Below are positions 45,782 through 54,178 of a DNA stretch of 64,000 nt, piece by piece. The DNA lies in NCBI GenBank assembly GCA_963817015.1, contig CAWFMV010000007.1:682001-746000 (forward strand). The letters are read 5' to 3'. Positions within the stretch are counted from its first letter, which is position 1; each line of letters starts with the position of its first letter. Position numbers and translations under genes: made by a program. The stretch is from VAZQ01 sp963817015. GTDB taxonomy: Bacteria > Pseudomonadota > Alphaproteobacteria > Rhizobiales > Xanthobacteraceae. The notes beneath the pieces are model-generated. The model was not told the origin of the DNA. It searched no databases and worked only from the letters and a program-made list of their open reading frames with translations.

Positions 45782-47414
45782 CCAATTGCCGAAGAGCTTG
45801 ACGCGTTGAGCGAGATGCAGCTCGAAGCGCCGAGAATGTCCGAATCGGCGCGTGGCTGCTCGAGTCGGCTGTGCGGCAGTCACTCTCGGTTTCCGGAATT
45901 GCTGTCATTGTGGGGGGCTTCTGGTTGGCCGATTGGCCGCGGCGTCGCCAAGCCGATGCGCGGTCTGGTCACGGTGTCTCCAGCGCATGGCCAAGGGCGA
46001 GGACATCGAGATTACCGGCACCGAGCGCAAGGACGAGGTCGGTGAGACCGCGCGTGCGGTCAACGAGATCAAGGTGATGCTGGCGGAAAAGGCCCGCCAG
46101 GAAGCGGAAGCCAAGATCGCGCAGGACAAACTTACGGCCGCCGAGCGCGATGCCGCCATGCAGAAAGTGGCGCAGGAGTTCGAGGCGACGGTGGGCGGCA
46201 TCGTGCAGGCCGCGGTGGCCGGCGACTTCAGCCAGCGGGTCGATATACAGGGCAAGACCGGGCTCGTTCTCAACGTCGGCACCGCGATCAATTCGCTGTG
46301 CGAGAATGTCGCCAAGGCGCTCGACGATCTCATCAAGATGCTCGACGCGCTCGCCGAGGGCGATCTCACGCGGCGCATCACCGCCGACTATCAGGGCAAC
46401 TTCGCGATCCTGAAGGACAATGCCAACAAGACCGCCGAGCGGATCGGGGCGACCATCGGCGAGATCAAGCGTTCCGCCAACGAGGTGACCAACGCGTCGG
46501 CGGAAATCTCCACCAGCACCACCGATCTCTCGCAGCGCACCGAGGAGCAGGCCGCGAGCCTGGAAGAGACCTCGGCGTCGATGGAAGAGATCGCCGCGAC
46601 CGTGAAGAAGAACGCCGAGAACGCCCAGCAGGCCAATGGGTCGGCTGCGAATGCGCGCGAGGTCGCCAATCGCGGCGGCCAGGTGGTGGCCAAGGCGGTC
46701 GAGGCCATGGGTCAGATCGAGGGCTCCTCGCGCAAGATCTCCGACATCATCGGTGTGATCGACGAGATCGCGCGCCAGACCAACCTGCTGGCGCTCAATG
46801 CAGCTGTCGAGGCGGCGCGTGCCGGTGAGGCCGGCCGCGGCTTTGCGGTCGTTGCATCGGAGGTGCGCAACCTGGCGCAGCGTTCCTCGCAGGCCGCCAA
46901 GGACATCAAGGACCTGATCACCAACAGCAACAGCCAGGTGCAGGACGGGGTCGAACTCGTCAACAAAGCGGGTGGTGCGCTCGCCGAGATCGTCGACTCG
47001 ATCAGTCAGGTGGCCACGATCGTGGCCGACATCGCCAATGCCAGCAATGAGCAGGCGACCGGCATCGAGCAGGTCAACAAGGCGTTGACCCAGATGGACG
47101 AGGTGACGCAGCAGAACTCGGCGCTGGTCGAGGAGAATGCGGCGACCGCCAAGACGCTCGACGAGCAGGCGCGCGCGATGAGCGACCGTGTCGCCTTCTT
47201 CCGCATCGCTGACGATGCGCCGCAAGGGATGCGCGCTTCCGCCGGCTCGCGCCCCACGCAGCCGCCGCCGAAGGCTGCCCCGCGGCCGCAGAGCGCTGCG
47301 ACCGCCAAGGCGCCGCCGCGGCAGCGTGCCGTCGCCAACGGTGGGCCGGTCGGGCGCATGCAGACGGCACTGGCGACCGCGGTCAACGCGGATCGGGACT
47401 GGAAAGAGTTTTAG
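45782..47414 (+). pseudogene. Methyl-accepting chemotaxis protein 5, N-terminus disrupted, DWKEF tether intact
   Basis: From RMAKGEDIEITGTERKDEVG (about 45987) to the NADRDWKEF stop, the frame is intact and nearly identical to receptor 4 (HAMP, second HAMP-like, signalling hairpin, tether). Upstream, TM2-like GIAVIVGGFWLADW and HAMP start GVAKPMRGLV are in two other frames, so two +1 shifts (near 45930 and 45975) break the gene, and no sensor or TM1 can be recognised. If the shifts are errors, a receptor with a divergent sensor exists. If they are real, a start at 45852 or within the HAMP could give a soluble signalling fragment. Confidence 0.75.
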
Positions 47415-47477
47415 CATCGCAGGCGTCGCTCACGCGGCGCCTGAAACGCTGCTCATCGGCTTTGGCGGGTGGCGTCG

Positions 47478-48074
47478 TTACGCCACCCGTTTTTCTTTCC
47501 CCCAGCTCTTCAGCGACGCCCACAGGCCGCGGTCGAGCCGGAAGCGATCGATCGGCGCTGACGAGGCGATTGCGTGAATGCGCAGCAGTAACACGCCGCT
47601 CCACTGGAAGCCGCACTTTTCAAGCACGCGACGCGAGGCCGGGTTCGAGACCCGCGCGCCAGCCTCGAGCCGCTCAAGGCCGAGATCCTCGAAGGCGTGG
47701 TCGATCACGGCGCGCGCCGCTTCGGTGGCATAGCCGTGGCCCCAATAGGGTGCGCCCAGCCAATAGCCGATCTCGGGCGCCTTGCTCGGCTTCGTCCGCA
47801 GGCCGCAGATTCCGATGAGCGCGTCGTCCGCGAGCGTGATCGCGAATGCGGTTTCGGTCTCGCTGTCCTCGAGATAACGGAGGAAGCCTTCGGCGTCCGC
47901 GAGCGTGTAGGGATGCGGGATGCGCGCCGTGTTCTCGGCGATGCGACGATCATTGGCGAGTGCCGCAATGGCAGGCGCGTCCTCGCGCTGTGGCGCGCGC
48001 AGTTGCAGCCGTGTGGTTGCCAGCACAGGGGCAGGGAGAACCGGGGCGTCTGGCAGCCTCTCTATGAGCGTCAT
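47478..48074 (-). CDS. GNAT-family N-acetyltransferase (RimJ/RimL-like)
   Basis: The 198-residue acetyltransferase shows TTRLQLRAPQREDAPAIAAL at the N-terminus, the acetyl-CoA loop YWGHGYATEAARAVIDHAF and the final ASRRVLEKCGFQWSG, typical of the RimJ/RimL group that acetylates N-termini or small molecules. AGGAG precedes ATG 48074; longer in-frame upstream sequence is not conserved. In rhizobia this gene sits between rpmA and obg; here it is the right border of the island. Confidence 0.88.
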   Translation of the reverse strand: MTLIERLPDAPVLPAPVLATTRLQLRAPQREDAPAIAALANDRRIAENTARIPHPYTLADAEGFLRYLEDSETETAFAITLADDALIGICGLRTKPSKAPEIGYWLGAPYWGHGYATEAARAVIDHAFEDLGLERLEAGARVSNPASRRVLEKCGFQWSGVLLLRIHAIASSAPIDRFRLDRGLWASLKSWGKEKRVA

Positions 48075-48217
48075 CGCGGGCTCCTGTCGTGCGACGCATG
48101 TCCTTTGCATGCGTCGGAAAAGCGAAGAGGGGAGCCGGCATCCCGTCTCCCCTCTCGGGAACCCACTGGGGCTCCGCCGGATCGACTGATGCCGGCGGAC
48201 CCGATTTAGTCCACCGT

Positions 48218-48490
48218 CTATTCGGCCGCTGCCTGCGACATCGGTTGTACCGATACGAAGACGCGGCCCTTGGTTTTCGTGCGGAACTCGACCTGGCCGT
48301 CGACGAGCGCGAACAGGGTGTGGTCCTTGCCAAGGCCGACATTCTGGCCCGGGTGCCACTTGGTGCCGCGCTGGCGGGCAATAATGTTCCCGGCGATGGC
48401 GTGCTCGCCGCCGAACAGCTTCAGACCCAGCCGCTGGCTGTTCGAATCACGGCCGTTGCGCGAGGAGCCGCCTGCTTTCTTGTGTGCCAT
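48218..48490 (-). CDS. rpmA: 50S ribosomal protein L27
   Basis: The 90-residue protein begins MAHKKAGGSSRNGRDSNSQR and includes LGLKLFGGEHAIAGNIIARQ and KWHPGQNVGLGKDHTLFALV, the L27 signature. L27 sits at the peptidyl-transferase centre. It lies 183 bp downstream of rplU on the same strand. Confidence 0.97.
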   Translation of the reverse strand: MAHKKAGGSSRNGRDSNSQRLGLKLFGGEHAIAGNIIARQRGTKWHPGQNVGLGKDHTLFALVDGQVEFRTKTKGRVFVSVQPMSQAAAE

Positions 48491-48673
48491 GGCATCGATT
48501 CCTTCAGTCCGGAGCTATGTAGCTCACTTTTGTGACGAAATCATCACTTTCTTTGGCGACTGGCGCGAACTTTCCTGGGCGCTTTTAAAGCCAATCTCGG
48601 CCTTTGCAGCCCATATGGTTGCGGTGCTCGGCACCGCAACCCGCTCGCCCAACCCCGGGGGACTATTCCCAGG

Positions 48674-49063
48674 CTATTCCGCCTCGGCCGCCTCGGCGGC
48701 CACCTTGGGCTTGCGCTCGCGCTTGGGTGGTGCCGCCTTGGAGGGCTTGGCGCCGCCGGTGAGGATCTCGGTGATTTGCACCAGGGTGTATTCCTGGCGA
48801 TGCCCGCGCTTCCGACGCGAGTTCTTGCGTCGCCGCTTCTTGAAGGCGATGACTTTCGGGTGGCGGCTCTGCTCGATCACCGCGGCGGCGACCGAAGCCC
48901 CCGCGACGGTCGGGGTGCCGAGCGTGGCCGGATCACCGCCCACCACCAGCACCTCGCTGAACTGGATGATCTGGCCGGGCTCTCCGTCGATCTTCTCGAC
49001 CTTGAGCTTGTCGTCGGCGACGACGCGGTATTGCTTCCCGCCGGTCTTGATGACTGCGAACAT
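48674..49063 (-). CDS. rplU: 50S ribosomal protein L21
   Basis: The 129-residue protein starts MFAVIKTGGKQYRVVADDKL and contains KVIAFKKRRRKNSRRKRGHR and the YTLVQITEIL strand, the L21 signature. The Ala/Lys-rich tail (KAAPPKRERKPKVAAEAAEA) is a common alphaproteobacterial extension. rpmA follows. A consensus-like promoter lies ~120 bp upstream. Confidence 0.97.
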   Translation of the reverse strand: MFAVIKTGGKQYRVVADDKLKVEKIDGEPGQIIQFSEVLVVGGDPATLGTPTVAGASVAAAVIEQSRHPKVIAFKKRRRKNSRRKRGHRQEYTLVQITEILTGGAKPSKAAPPKRERKPKVAAEAAEAE

Positions 49064-49116
49064 CGTTCTGTTCCTCGTGTTCGAATACCCGGTGCTCGGA
49101 GGTCCGGACCGGCTTC

Positions 49117-49144
49117 TTTCAGTCGGTTAAGTTTCAGTCGGTTA
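49117..49144. repeat. Two direct copies of TTTCAGTCGGTTA in the rplU leader
   Basis: TTTCAGTCGGTTA occurs at 49117-49129 and 49132-49144, a period of 15 bp. In the rplU mRNA it reads TAACCGACTGAAA twice, 55-80 nt before the start codon, so it could bind protein L21 or another regulator, or be a slippage duplication. Confidence 0.55.
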
Positions 49145-49180
49145 GGGGTTTAGACGGCGCCTAATGGCAACCGCGGGATG

Positions 49181-49209
49181 CTTATGAGGGCCCTGCGGCG
49201 CCGTGTCAA
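49181..49209 (-). promoter_or_regulatory. Predicted sigma-70 promoter of rplU-rpmA
   Basis: On the minus strand TTGACA (49209-49204, perfect -35) and CATAAG (49186-49181, 4/6 for -10) are separated by 17 bp. Transcription would begin near 49174, giving a ~110-nt leader that includes the direct repeats. Confidence 0.6.
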
Positions 49210-49233
49210 CGTGGCAAGGATCGCGGCAAGCGT

Positions 49234-49261
49234 CACGGTAAGGGTCGCGACCCTTACCGTG
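49234..49261. repeat. 28-bp perfect palindrome
   Basis: CACGGTAAGGGTCG followed by its exact reverse complement CGACCCTTACCGTG has no mismatch and no loop. It lies 25 bp upstream of the rplU -35 and 50 bp before the TctC-like start. No T-tract follows, so it is more likely an operator than a terminator. Confidence 0.75.
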
Positions 49262-49311
49262 CCCAGCCCGGTAGGGTAGGTTGCGGAAACGTTCCAGCGA
49301 GGACCCCGCCA

Positions 49312-50286
49312 ATGCTACTCCGCCTTGCCGTCGCGCTCGTCGCCGCCTCGATGCTTGCGCCGGCCGCGCAGGCCCAGACCTATCCGAGCAAGACCGTGAC
49401 CCTGGTGGTGCCGTTCCCGGCCGGCGGCTCGACCGACTGGCTCTCGCGCCTGCTCGGGCAAAAGCTCGAGCAGCGGCTCAAGCAGCCCTTCATTATCGAG
49501 AACCGCGCCGGCGGTGCCAACGTGATCGCGGCGACCGCGGTCGCCAAGGCCGAGCCCGATGGCCACACGCTGCTGATGACGACCTCGACCACGATGGCGA
49601 TCAATGTCAGCGTGTTCAAGAATCTGCCCTATGACCCCGACCGGGACTTCGCGCCGGTCGGGCTGGTCTCGGGCGTGCCGTTCGTCCTGATTGTGAATGC
49701 GGGTCTGCCAGTGCGCTCGGTCGGCGACCTGGTGCAACTCGCGAAATCCAAGCCCGGCGGGCTCGACTATGTGTCGACCGGTCCGGGCTCGGCCGCCAAT
49801 CTGTTTGCGGTGCTGCTCAAGAATGCGCTCGGCGGCATCGCCATGACGCCGATCCCCTACAAGGGCAATGCGCCGGGCCTGCAGGATGTCGCGGCCGGGC
49901 ACGTCTCGGTCATGTTCTCCGACCTGCTCGGTGCGCTGCCGCTGATCGAGAGCGGCAAGGTGCGTGCGCTCGGGGTCTCGACCTCCAAGCGCAGCGCTGC
50001 CGCTGCGAACATTCCCACCCTCGCCGAAGCGGGTGTGCCTGGCTTCGACGCCTCTGCCTGGCAGATGATCGTCGCGCCCGCCAAGACACCGGCTGCCATC
50101 GTCGACAAGCTTAATGCCGAGCTCCATGCGATCGTGAGTGACGAGGCCGTCAACCGGGAGATCAACGGCCGTGGCCACATCGCGACCGTCACGCCGCCGC
50201 CCGCCGAGCTCAAGAATTTCGTGCGCTCGGAGATCACACGCTGGAGCAAGGTGGTCGATGAAGCAGGCGCACGGGGGACGGAGTAA
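49312..50286 (+). CDS. Tripartite tricarboxylate transporter receptor, TctC/Bug family
   Basis: This is a periplasmic substrate-binding protein of 324 residues. A signal peptide (LLRLAVALVAASMLAPAAQA) precedes QTYPSKTVTLVVPFPAGGST, the family start. Further Bug motifs are PFIIENRAGGANVIAATAVA, MTPIPYKGNAPGLQDVAAGH and ASAWQMIVAPAKTP. It would bind a small carboxylate or related ligand. No TctA/TctB membrane genes are nearby, as is typical for orphan Bug proteins. Confidence 0.93.
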   Translation: MLLRLAVALVAASMLAPAAQAQTYPSKTVTLVVPFPAGGSTDWLSRLLGQKLEQRLKQPFIIENRAGGANVIAATAVAKAEPDGHTLLMTTSTTMAINVSVFKNLPYDPDRDFAPVGLVSGVPFVLIVNAGLPVRSVGDLVQLAKSKPGGLDYVSTGPGSAANLFAVLLKNALGGIAMTPIPYKGNAPGLQDVAAGHVSVMFSDLLGALPLIESGKVRALGVSTSKRSAAAANIPTLAEAGVPGFDASAWQMIVAPAKTPAAIVDKLNAELHAIVSDEAVNREINGRGHIATVTPPPAELKNFVRSEITRWSKVVDEAGARGTE

Positions 50287-50354
50287 GCTACGTAGCATCC
50301 TCTTAGCCGGTCTGAACGTACAGCCCGCTACCTGCAAAAAGTCGCTCGTGCCCA

Positions 50355-51342
50355 TCACTCGATGATTTCGTCGGCACGCACAAATACAATCTGGGGCAGG
50401 TCAAGGCCAAGTGCCTTTGCGGTCTTGATATTGAGCGCCATTTCGTACTTGCTTGGCGTTCGCACCGGGAGATCGCCCGGCTTCGCGCCCCTAAGAATGC
50501 GATCGACGTAATCTGCCGCTCCACGGAATTGATCGAGAAACTCCGGTCCGTAGGAGACGAGACCACCGGCGAGAACGTGAATGCGGTTGGGATAGACCGC
50601 GGGCAACCGATGCTGTGCCGCAAGTTCGACGATCAGCTTGCTATGCACCGTTGCCGGGGAACTGGCGATCACGATGAGACCGCCATTTGGCTCAGTTGCG
50701 AATTTTCCAATCCGCGCGCGCGATTTCAGCGGCATCGCTCATTTCGACCGGGCTCACCTCTACCCCGAGGGAGGGCGCCAAAGCCTTGATTGCAGCGAAC
50801 TGGGCGGGAAAGCCGGGTGGTCGAAGCACTGCAACTCGAGTTGTGGCGGGCGCGATCTCCTTCAGAATTTCCAAATATTTTACGCTGAAGGTCAAGTCGA
50901 TGTTGCTGAAGCCCGTCGCGTTGCCCTCCGGTCGGCCAAGACTTTTGACATAGGGCAATGGGTCGTTAGTCGCCGTGAATATGACGGGCACGGTGCGGTT
51001 CACTTCGTGCAACACCTCCATCGCCAACCCGCTTCCCGCCAGGATGACGTCGGGCGCGAGCGAGACCAACTCGGGCGCGTACCGGCGAAGGACCTCTCGT
51101 TGGCGGACGAGTTCCCGGTCGTCCGACCAGCGGAAGTCGATCCTCACATTGCGGTTTTCTATCCAGCCCCGTTCTCGCAACGCATGGAGGAAAGCCGCGA
51201 TTCGGTTACGTCCATTTTGATCTTCGGCAGATACTGTCATGAGCACGCCGATGCGACGCATTTCAGATTTTTCGGCGCGCGCAACGACCGGCCACGCCGA
51301 AGCGATACTACCAAAGAAGACGATCAAATCGCGCCGGCGCAT
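50355..51342 (-). CDS. ABC transporter substrate-binding protein, ABC_sub_bind family (one frameshift)
   Basis: The N-terminal piece starts MRRRDLIVFFGSIASAWPVV (signal peptide) and continues MRRIGVLMTVSAEDQNGRNR to SDAAEIARA; the C-terminal piece continues in another frame as IGKFATEPNGGLIVIASSPA to the stop. One extra base in the GCGCGCG run near 50712 explains the break, and the corrected length is 328 residues, normal for the family. No permease or ATPase genes adjoin it. The ligand is unknown; relatives are often near aromatic or amino-acid uptake genes. Confidence 0.85.
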
Positions 51343-51458
51343 GCCGTAGGCTCAGTCGACTATGTGGACTCACTCAATTATCAGGTCAGCATTCCTCAGC
51401 ACTTCCGAGGACCAGTTGAAGGCCAATTCTAGCCGCGGCGTTGGCATTGATGACAGTT

Positions 51459-52341
51459 TCAAAGACCGGCCTCTTGCTGCGGATCCAGTCCGGTCTGGGT
51501 TATGTCAATCCGCGGCGAGGGCGGTCCTTCATGGAGGAGGAGCTTGCGGGCGTATTGCCCCGCGGATCGATACAGACCCTGTATGTAGGTTCCCTTGGAA
51601 ACCAGGCCGCCACTGAAGGTGTACAGCCGATTTGGATAAACCACCGGCACCTTATGATCGGTCGCAAATTTGATGATGGCTTGACGTTTTGCTGCCGCCA
51701 ACACGCTCACTCCGACGATAAGGCCGGCCGGCGTATCGGCCTCCTTCACGAAACTTCGTCAAATCTGCATCAAGCGTAGCGCTAGCCGCAATTGATCGCT
51801 CTTGTCGCGTCAAGCTTCGGAGCTGAGGTTTTGTGCCTGAGCCAGGATTTCGTCGTATACCCACTTCGCATTGTATCGGGCGGGATCCATATCGTAGACG
51901 ACGGCCGCTCGTGCCACCGTTGGTTTGACAGCCCTGAGCAAACGCACCCACTCGCCACACAGATTCTTGCCGTATGAGATAAAGCCGTAGACATTACTTG
52001 CCATACTCGGGAGTGGCTGCGGGGTCTTGCCCTCAGGTTGGCCATCCCGGCAAAGACGATTGGCTTGTCTTCGCACAACGCCGTTGAGGGCGCGCAGGGA
52101 CGGCCAGCAGCCGGTGAAGTACAGGTCCGGGCCAGATCCATCAACCACGAGATCGCGCAAAGCCTGCGCCTTCTTGCCGTAGTTCGCCAAAATCTCCAGC
52201 GCCGAAGCAGTTGGCGACGGTCAGGCCTGGAATTGGCCCAACTCCTCGCAAGAACGCCTCGCGCCGCGCCGATATTTCTCGATCGTCCTCAGCCAAGTTC
52301 ATGAACATACCGATAAATGGACGCTGACGTGACACTTGCAC
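51459..52341 (-). pseudogene. Second ABC_sub_bind-family protein, degraded
   Basis: Pieces in several frames can be ordered into one protein: RPFIGMFMNLAEDDREISAR, then YGKKAQALRDLVVDGSGPDL, DKPIVFAGMANLR, ASNVYGFISYGKNLCGEWVR, VARAAVVYDMDPARYNAKWV, SATLDADLTKFREG and ADTPAGLIVGVSVLAAAKRQ through to VVYPNRLYTFSGGLVSKGTY. At least four frame changes occur and no signal peptide precedes the first piece, which starts near GTG 52335 behind GGGAGG. It is a diverged neighbour of the other ABC_sub_bind gene. True decay is more likely here than at single-shift genes. Confidence 0.7.
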
Positions 52342-53188
52342 CTCCCTTAAATTCTGCGATTACCCAGCCAGCACATGGACCGGGCACTACAATTCAGCAG
52401 ATCGAACAATCTCTCAATGATAGGCCGCGTCGGTTGTTTTGCAAGCGCGAGTTGGTCCGTCGCGTCTCTTTACAACGCGGCAGTGTGCGCGTATTTCCGT
52501 TGTCGCGCGTTTCGATGGCGAGCGAACATCTTGTTTTGAATGATTCTGTAATTTACTTGAGTTCTGCGTTTTCGATTTTCGATGAAGTGAACGAGGCGAG
52601 CGATGAACCCGACGAATTTGGATGCTTGTGAGGTAACTCGATACGTTTCCGCAACCACTATCGGCAGACTGAAGTCTGCAATAAAACAAGGAACGGCTGT
52701 TTGTAGATGTGTGGCGGCTATCCGATCAAGACGTCGTGCGCAGCGGCGCGGAGAAATCGATGCTGGCTGCGGCTGCGGTTGCGGGCCAGCAGATTGAATT
52801 TATCGCACGGTCAGGTCAGCGTCATACGACCGCACTGGCCGCTCGTTCAAAGGCAAGGTGCTGGCGTGAGGCGAAAAGGCATTTCCGGCGCGGACTGGCA
52901 CACTAGCTGAAACGCCCGAAGCGAATCCGCCGTTCACTTGAATGGCGGGGCGCGCTTTTGGTCGAATGTCTCCAATACGGCGCTTCTTGCATGCGCAGGG
53001 GTCGGCTTGTCTGTCGGCAACGGGAGCGGTTTCCCCGCGGTTCGTGGCCATTGCACGGCGACCAATGTCGCGCCTCTGGACGCGGATGGGCGCGCACGTC
53101 ACCTTTGACGCAAGCTCAGAATTGACGGTCCATGACAATTCTCCAAAGATACCCGCGCGGCTGACCGACCGACGCTGGGGAAGAGGAC
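52342..53188. other. ~850-bp region with no recognised gene
   Basis: Only short, mutually contradictory frames are present on both strands. The left third is AT-rich (52490-52660), unlike the surrounding DNA. I see no RNA gene, repeat or insertion-sequence end. It may contain the promoter of the second TctC-like gene near its right end. Confidence 0.45.
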
Positions 53189-54162
53189 ATGACGTACTTC
53201 AAGCAATTCGCCCGCGGGGGCAGCCCTCGTCCTGGCGTCCTCGTCTTCGCTCCCTCGCGGCCCAGGACTATCCGGCCCGCCCGGTGACCATCGTGGTGCC
53301 GTTCGCGGCCGGCGGCGGCACCGACATCATCGCCCGCCTGCTGGCGCAGAAGCTCGAGCAGCGGCTCGGCAAATCGTTCCTCATCGACAACAAGCCGGGC
53401 GCCGGCTCGACCATCGGTGCGACGGCCGCGGCACGCGCTGCGCCTGACGGCTATACGCTGCTGATGGCGCCAAGCCCGGCGATGGCGATGAGCGTCTCGA
53501 TCTACAAGAGCCTGCCCTACGATCCCGCGGTCGACTTCATTCCGATCGCACTCGCGGCGCAGACGCCGTTCGTGCTGATCGTCAATCCGTCGCTGCCGAT
53601 CCATTCAGTCGCCGACCTGATCCGGCTCGCCAAGGAAAAGCCGGGCGCGTTCTCCTATGGCTCGGCCGGGCCGGGCACGCCGCATCATCTCTACGCCGAG
53701 CTCTTTCGCAGCATGACCGGGGTGGAGATGTCGCACGTGCCTTATCGGGGCTCGGGCCCGCTGGTGAACGACGTCGTGGGCGGGCATCTGCCGCTCACCT
53801 TCGTCGACATTCCGCCCGCGGTCGGCGTCATTCAGACCGGCAAGGTGCGCGCGATCGCGATCTCGACCAAGACCCGCCATCGCTCGTTCCCCGACATCCC
53901 GCCGGTGGCCGAGACCGTGCCGGGCTTCGATGCGGCCTCCTGGCAGATGCTGGTCGCGCCGGCCAAGACGCCAAGGCCGATTGTCGAGAAGCTGCATGCC
54001 GAGGTGAAGGCGTTCCTGCCCGAGCTGACCGAGCGTTTCCTCAGCGACGGCATGCTGATGATGGACAACACCTCGGTCGAGGCGCTGCAGGAGTTCGTGC
54101 GGTCCGAGATTGCGCGCTGGGAGCCGGTGGTGCGGAAGGCGGGGCTCACGGGGACGCAGTAG
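53189..54162 (+). CDS. Second TctC/Bug-family receptor (two frameshifts in signal peptide)
   Basis: Mature sequence AQDYPARPVTIVVPFAAGGG continues through FLIDNKPGAGSTIGATAAAR, MSHVPYRGSGPLVNDVVGGH and ASWQMLVAPAKTP, matching the Bug family and the receptor at 49.3 kb. The signal peptide lies in pieces: ATG 53189 MTYFKQFARG, then AALVLASSSS, then LAAQDYP, each one base out (extra G in GGGGG near 53216, extra C in CCC near 53255). Correcting both gives 323 residues. GGAAGAGGAC precedes the ATG. An in-frame open stretch upstream to 52942 is not coding. Confidence 0.87.
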
Positions 54163-54178
54163 CCGTTAGGTAGTGCGA

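Noticed and set aside
25492..47477. Integrative element, prophage or IS-mediated insertion as the source of the island
   Set aside because: No integrase, transposase, attachment-site duplication or tRNA was found at or inside the borders.
52603..52910. Small plus-strand frames between the degraded ABC_sub_bind gene and the second TctC gene
   Set aside because: They overlap each other in different frames, lack ribosome-binding sites and have no recognisable features.
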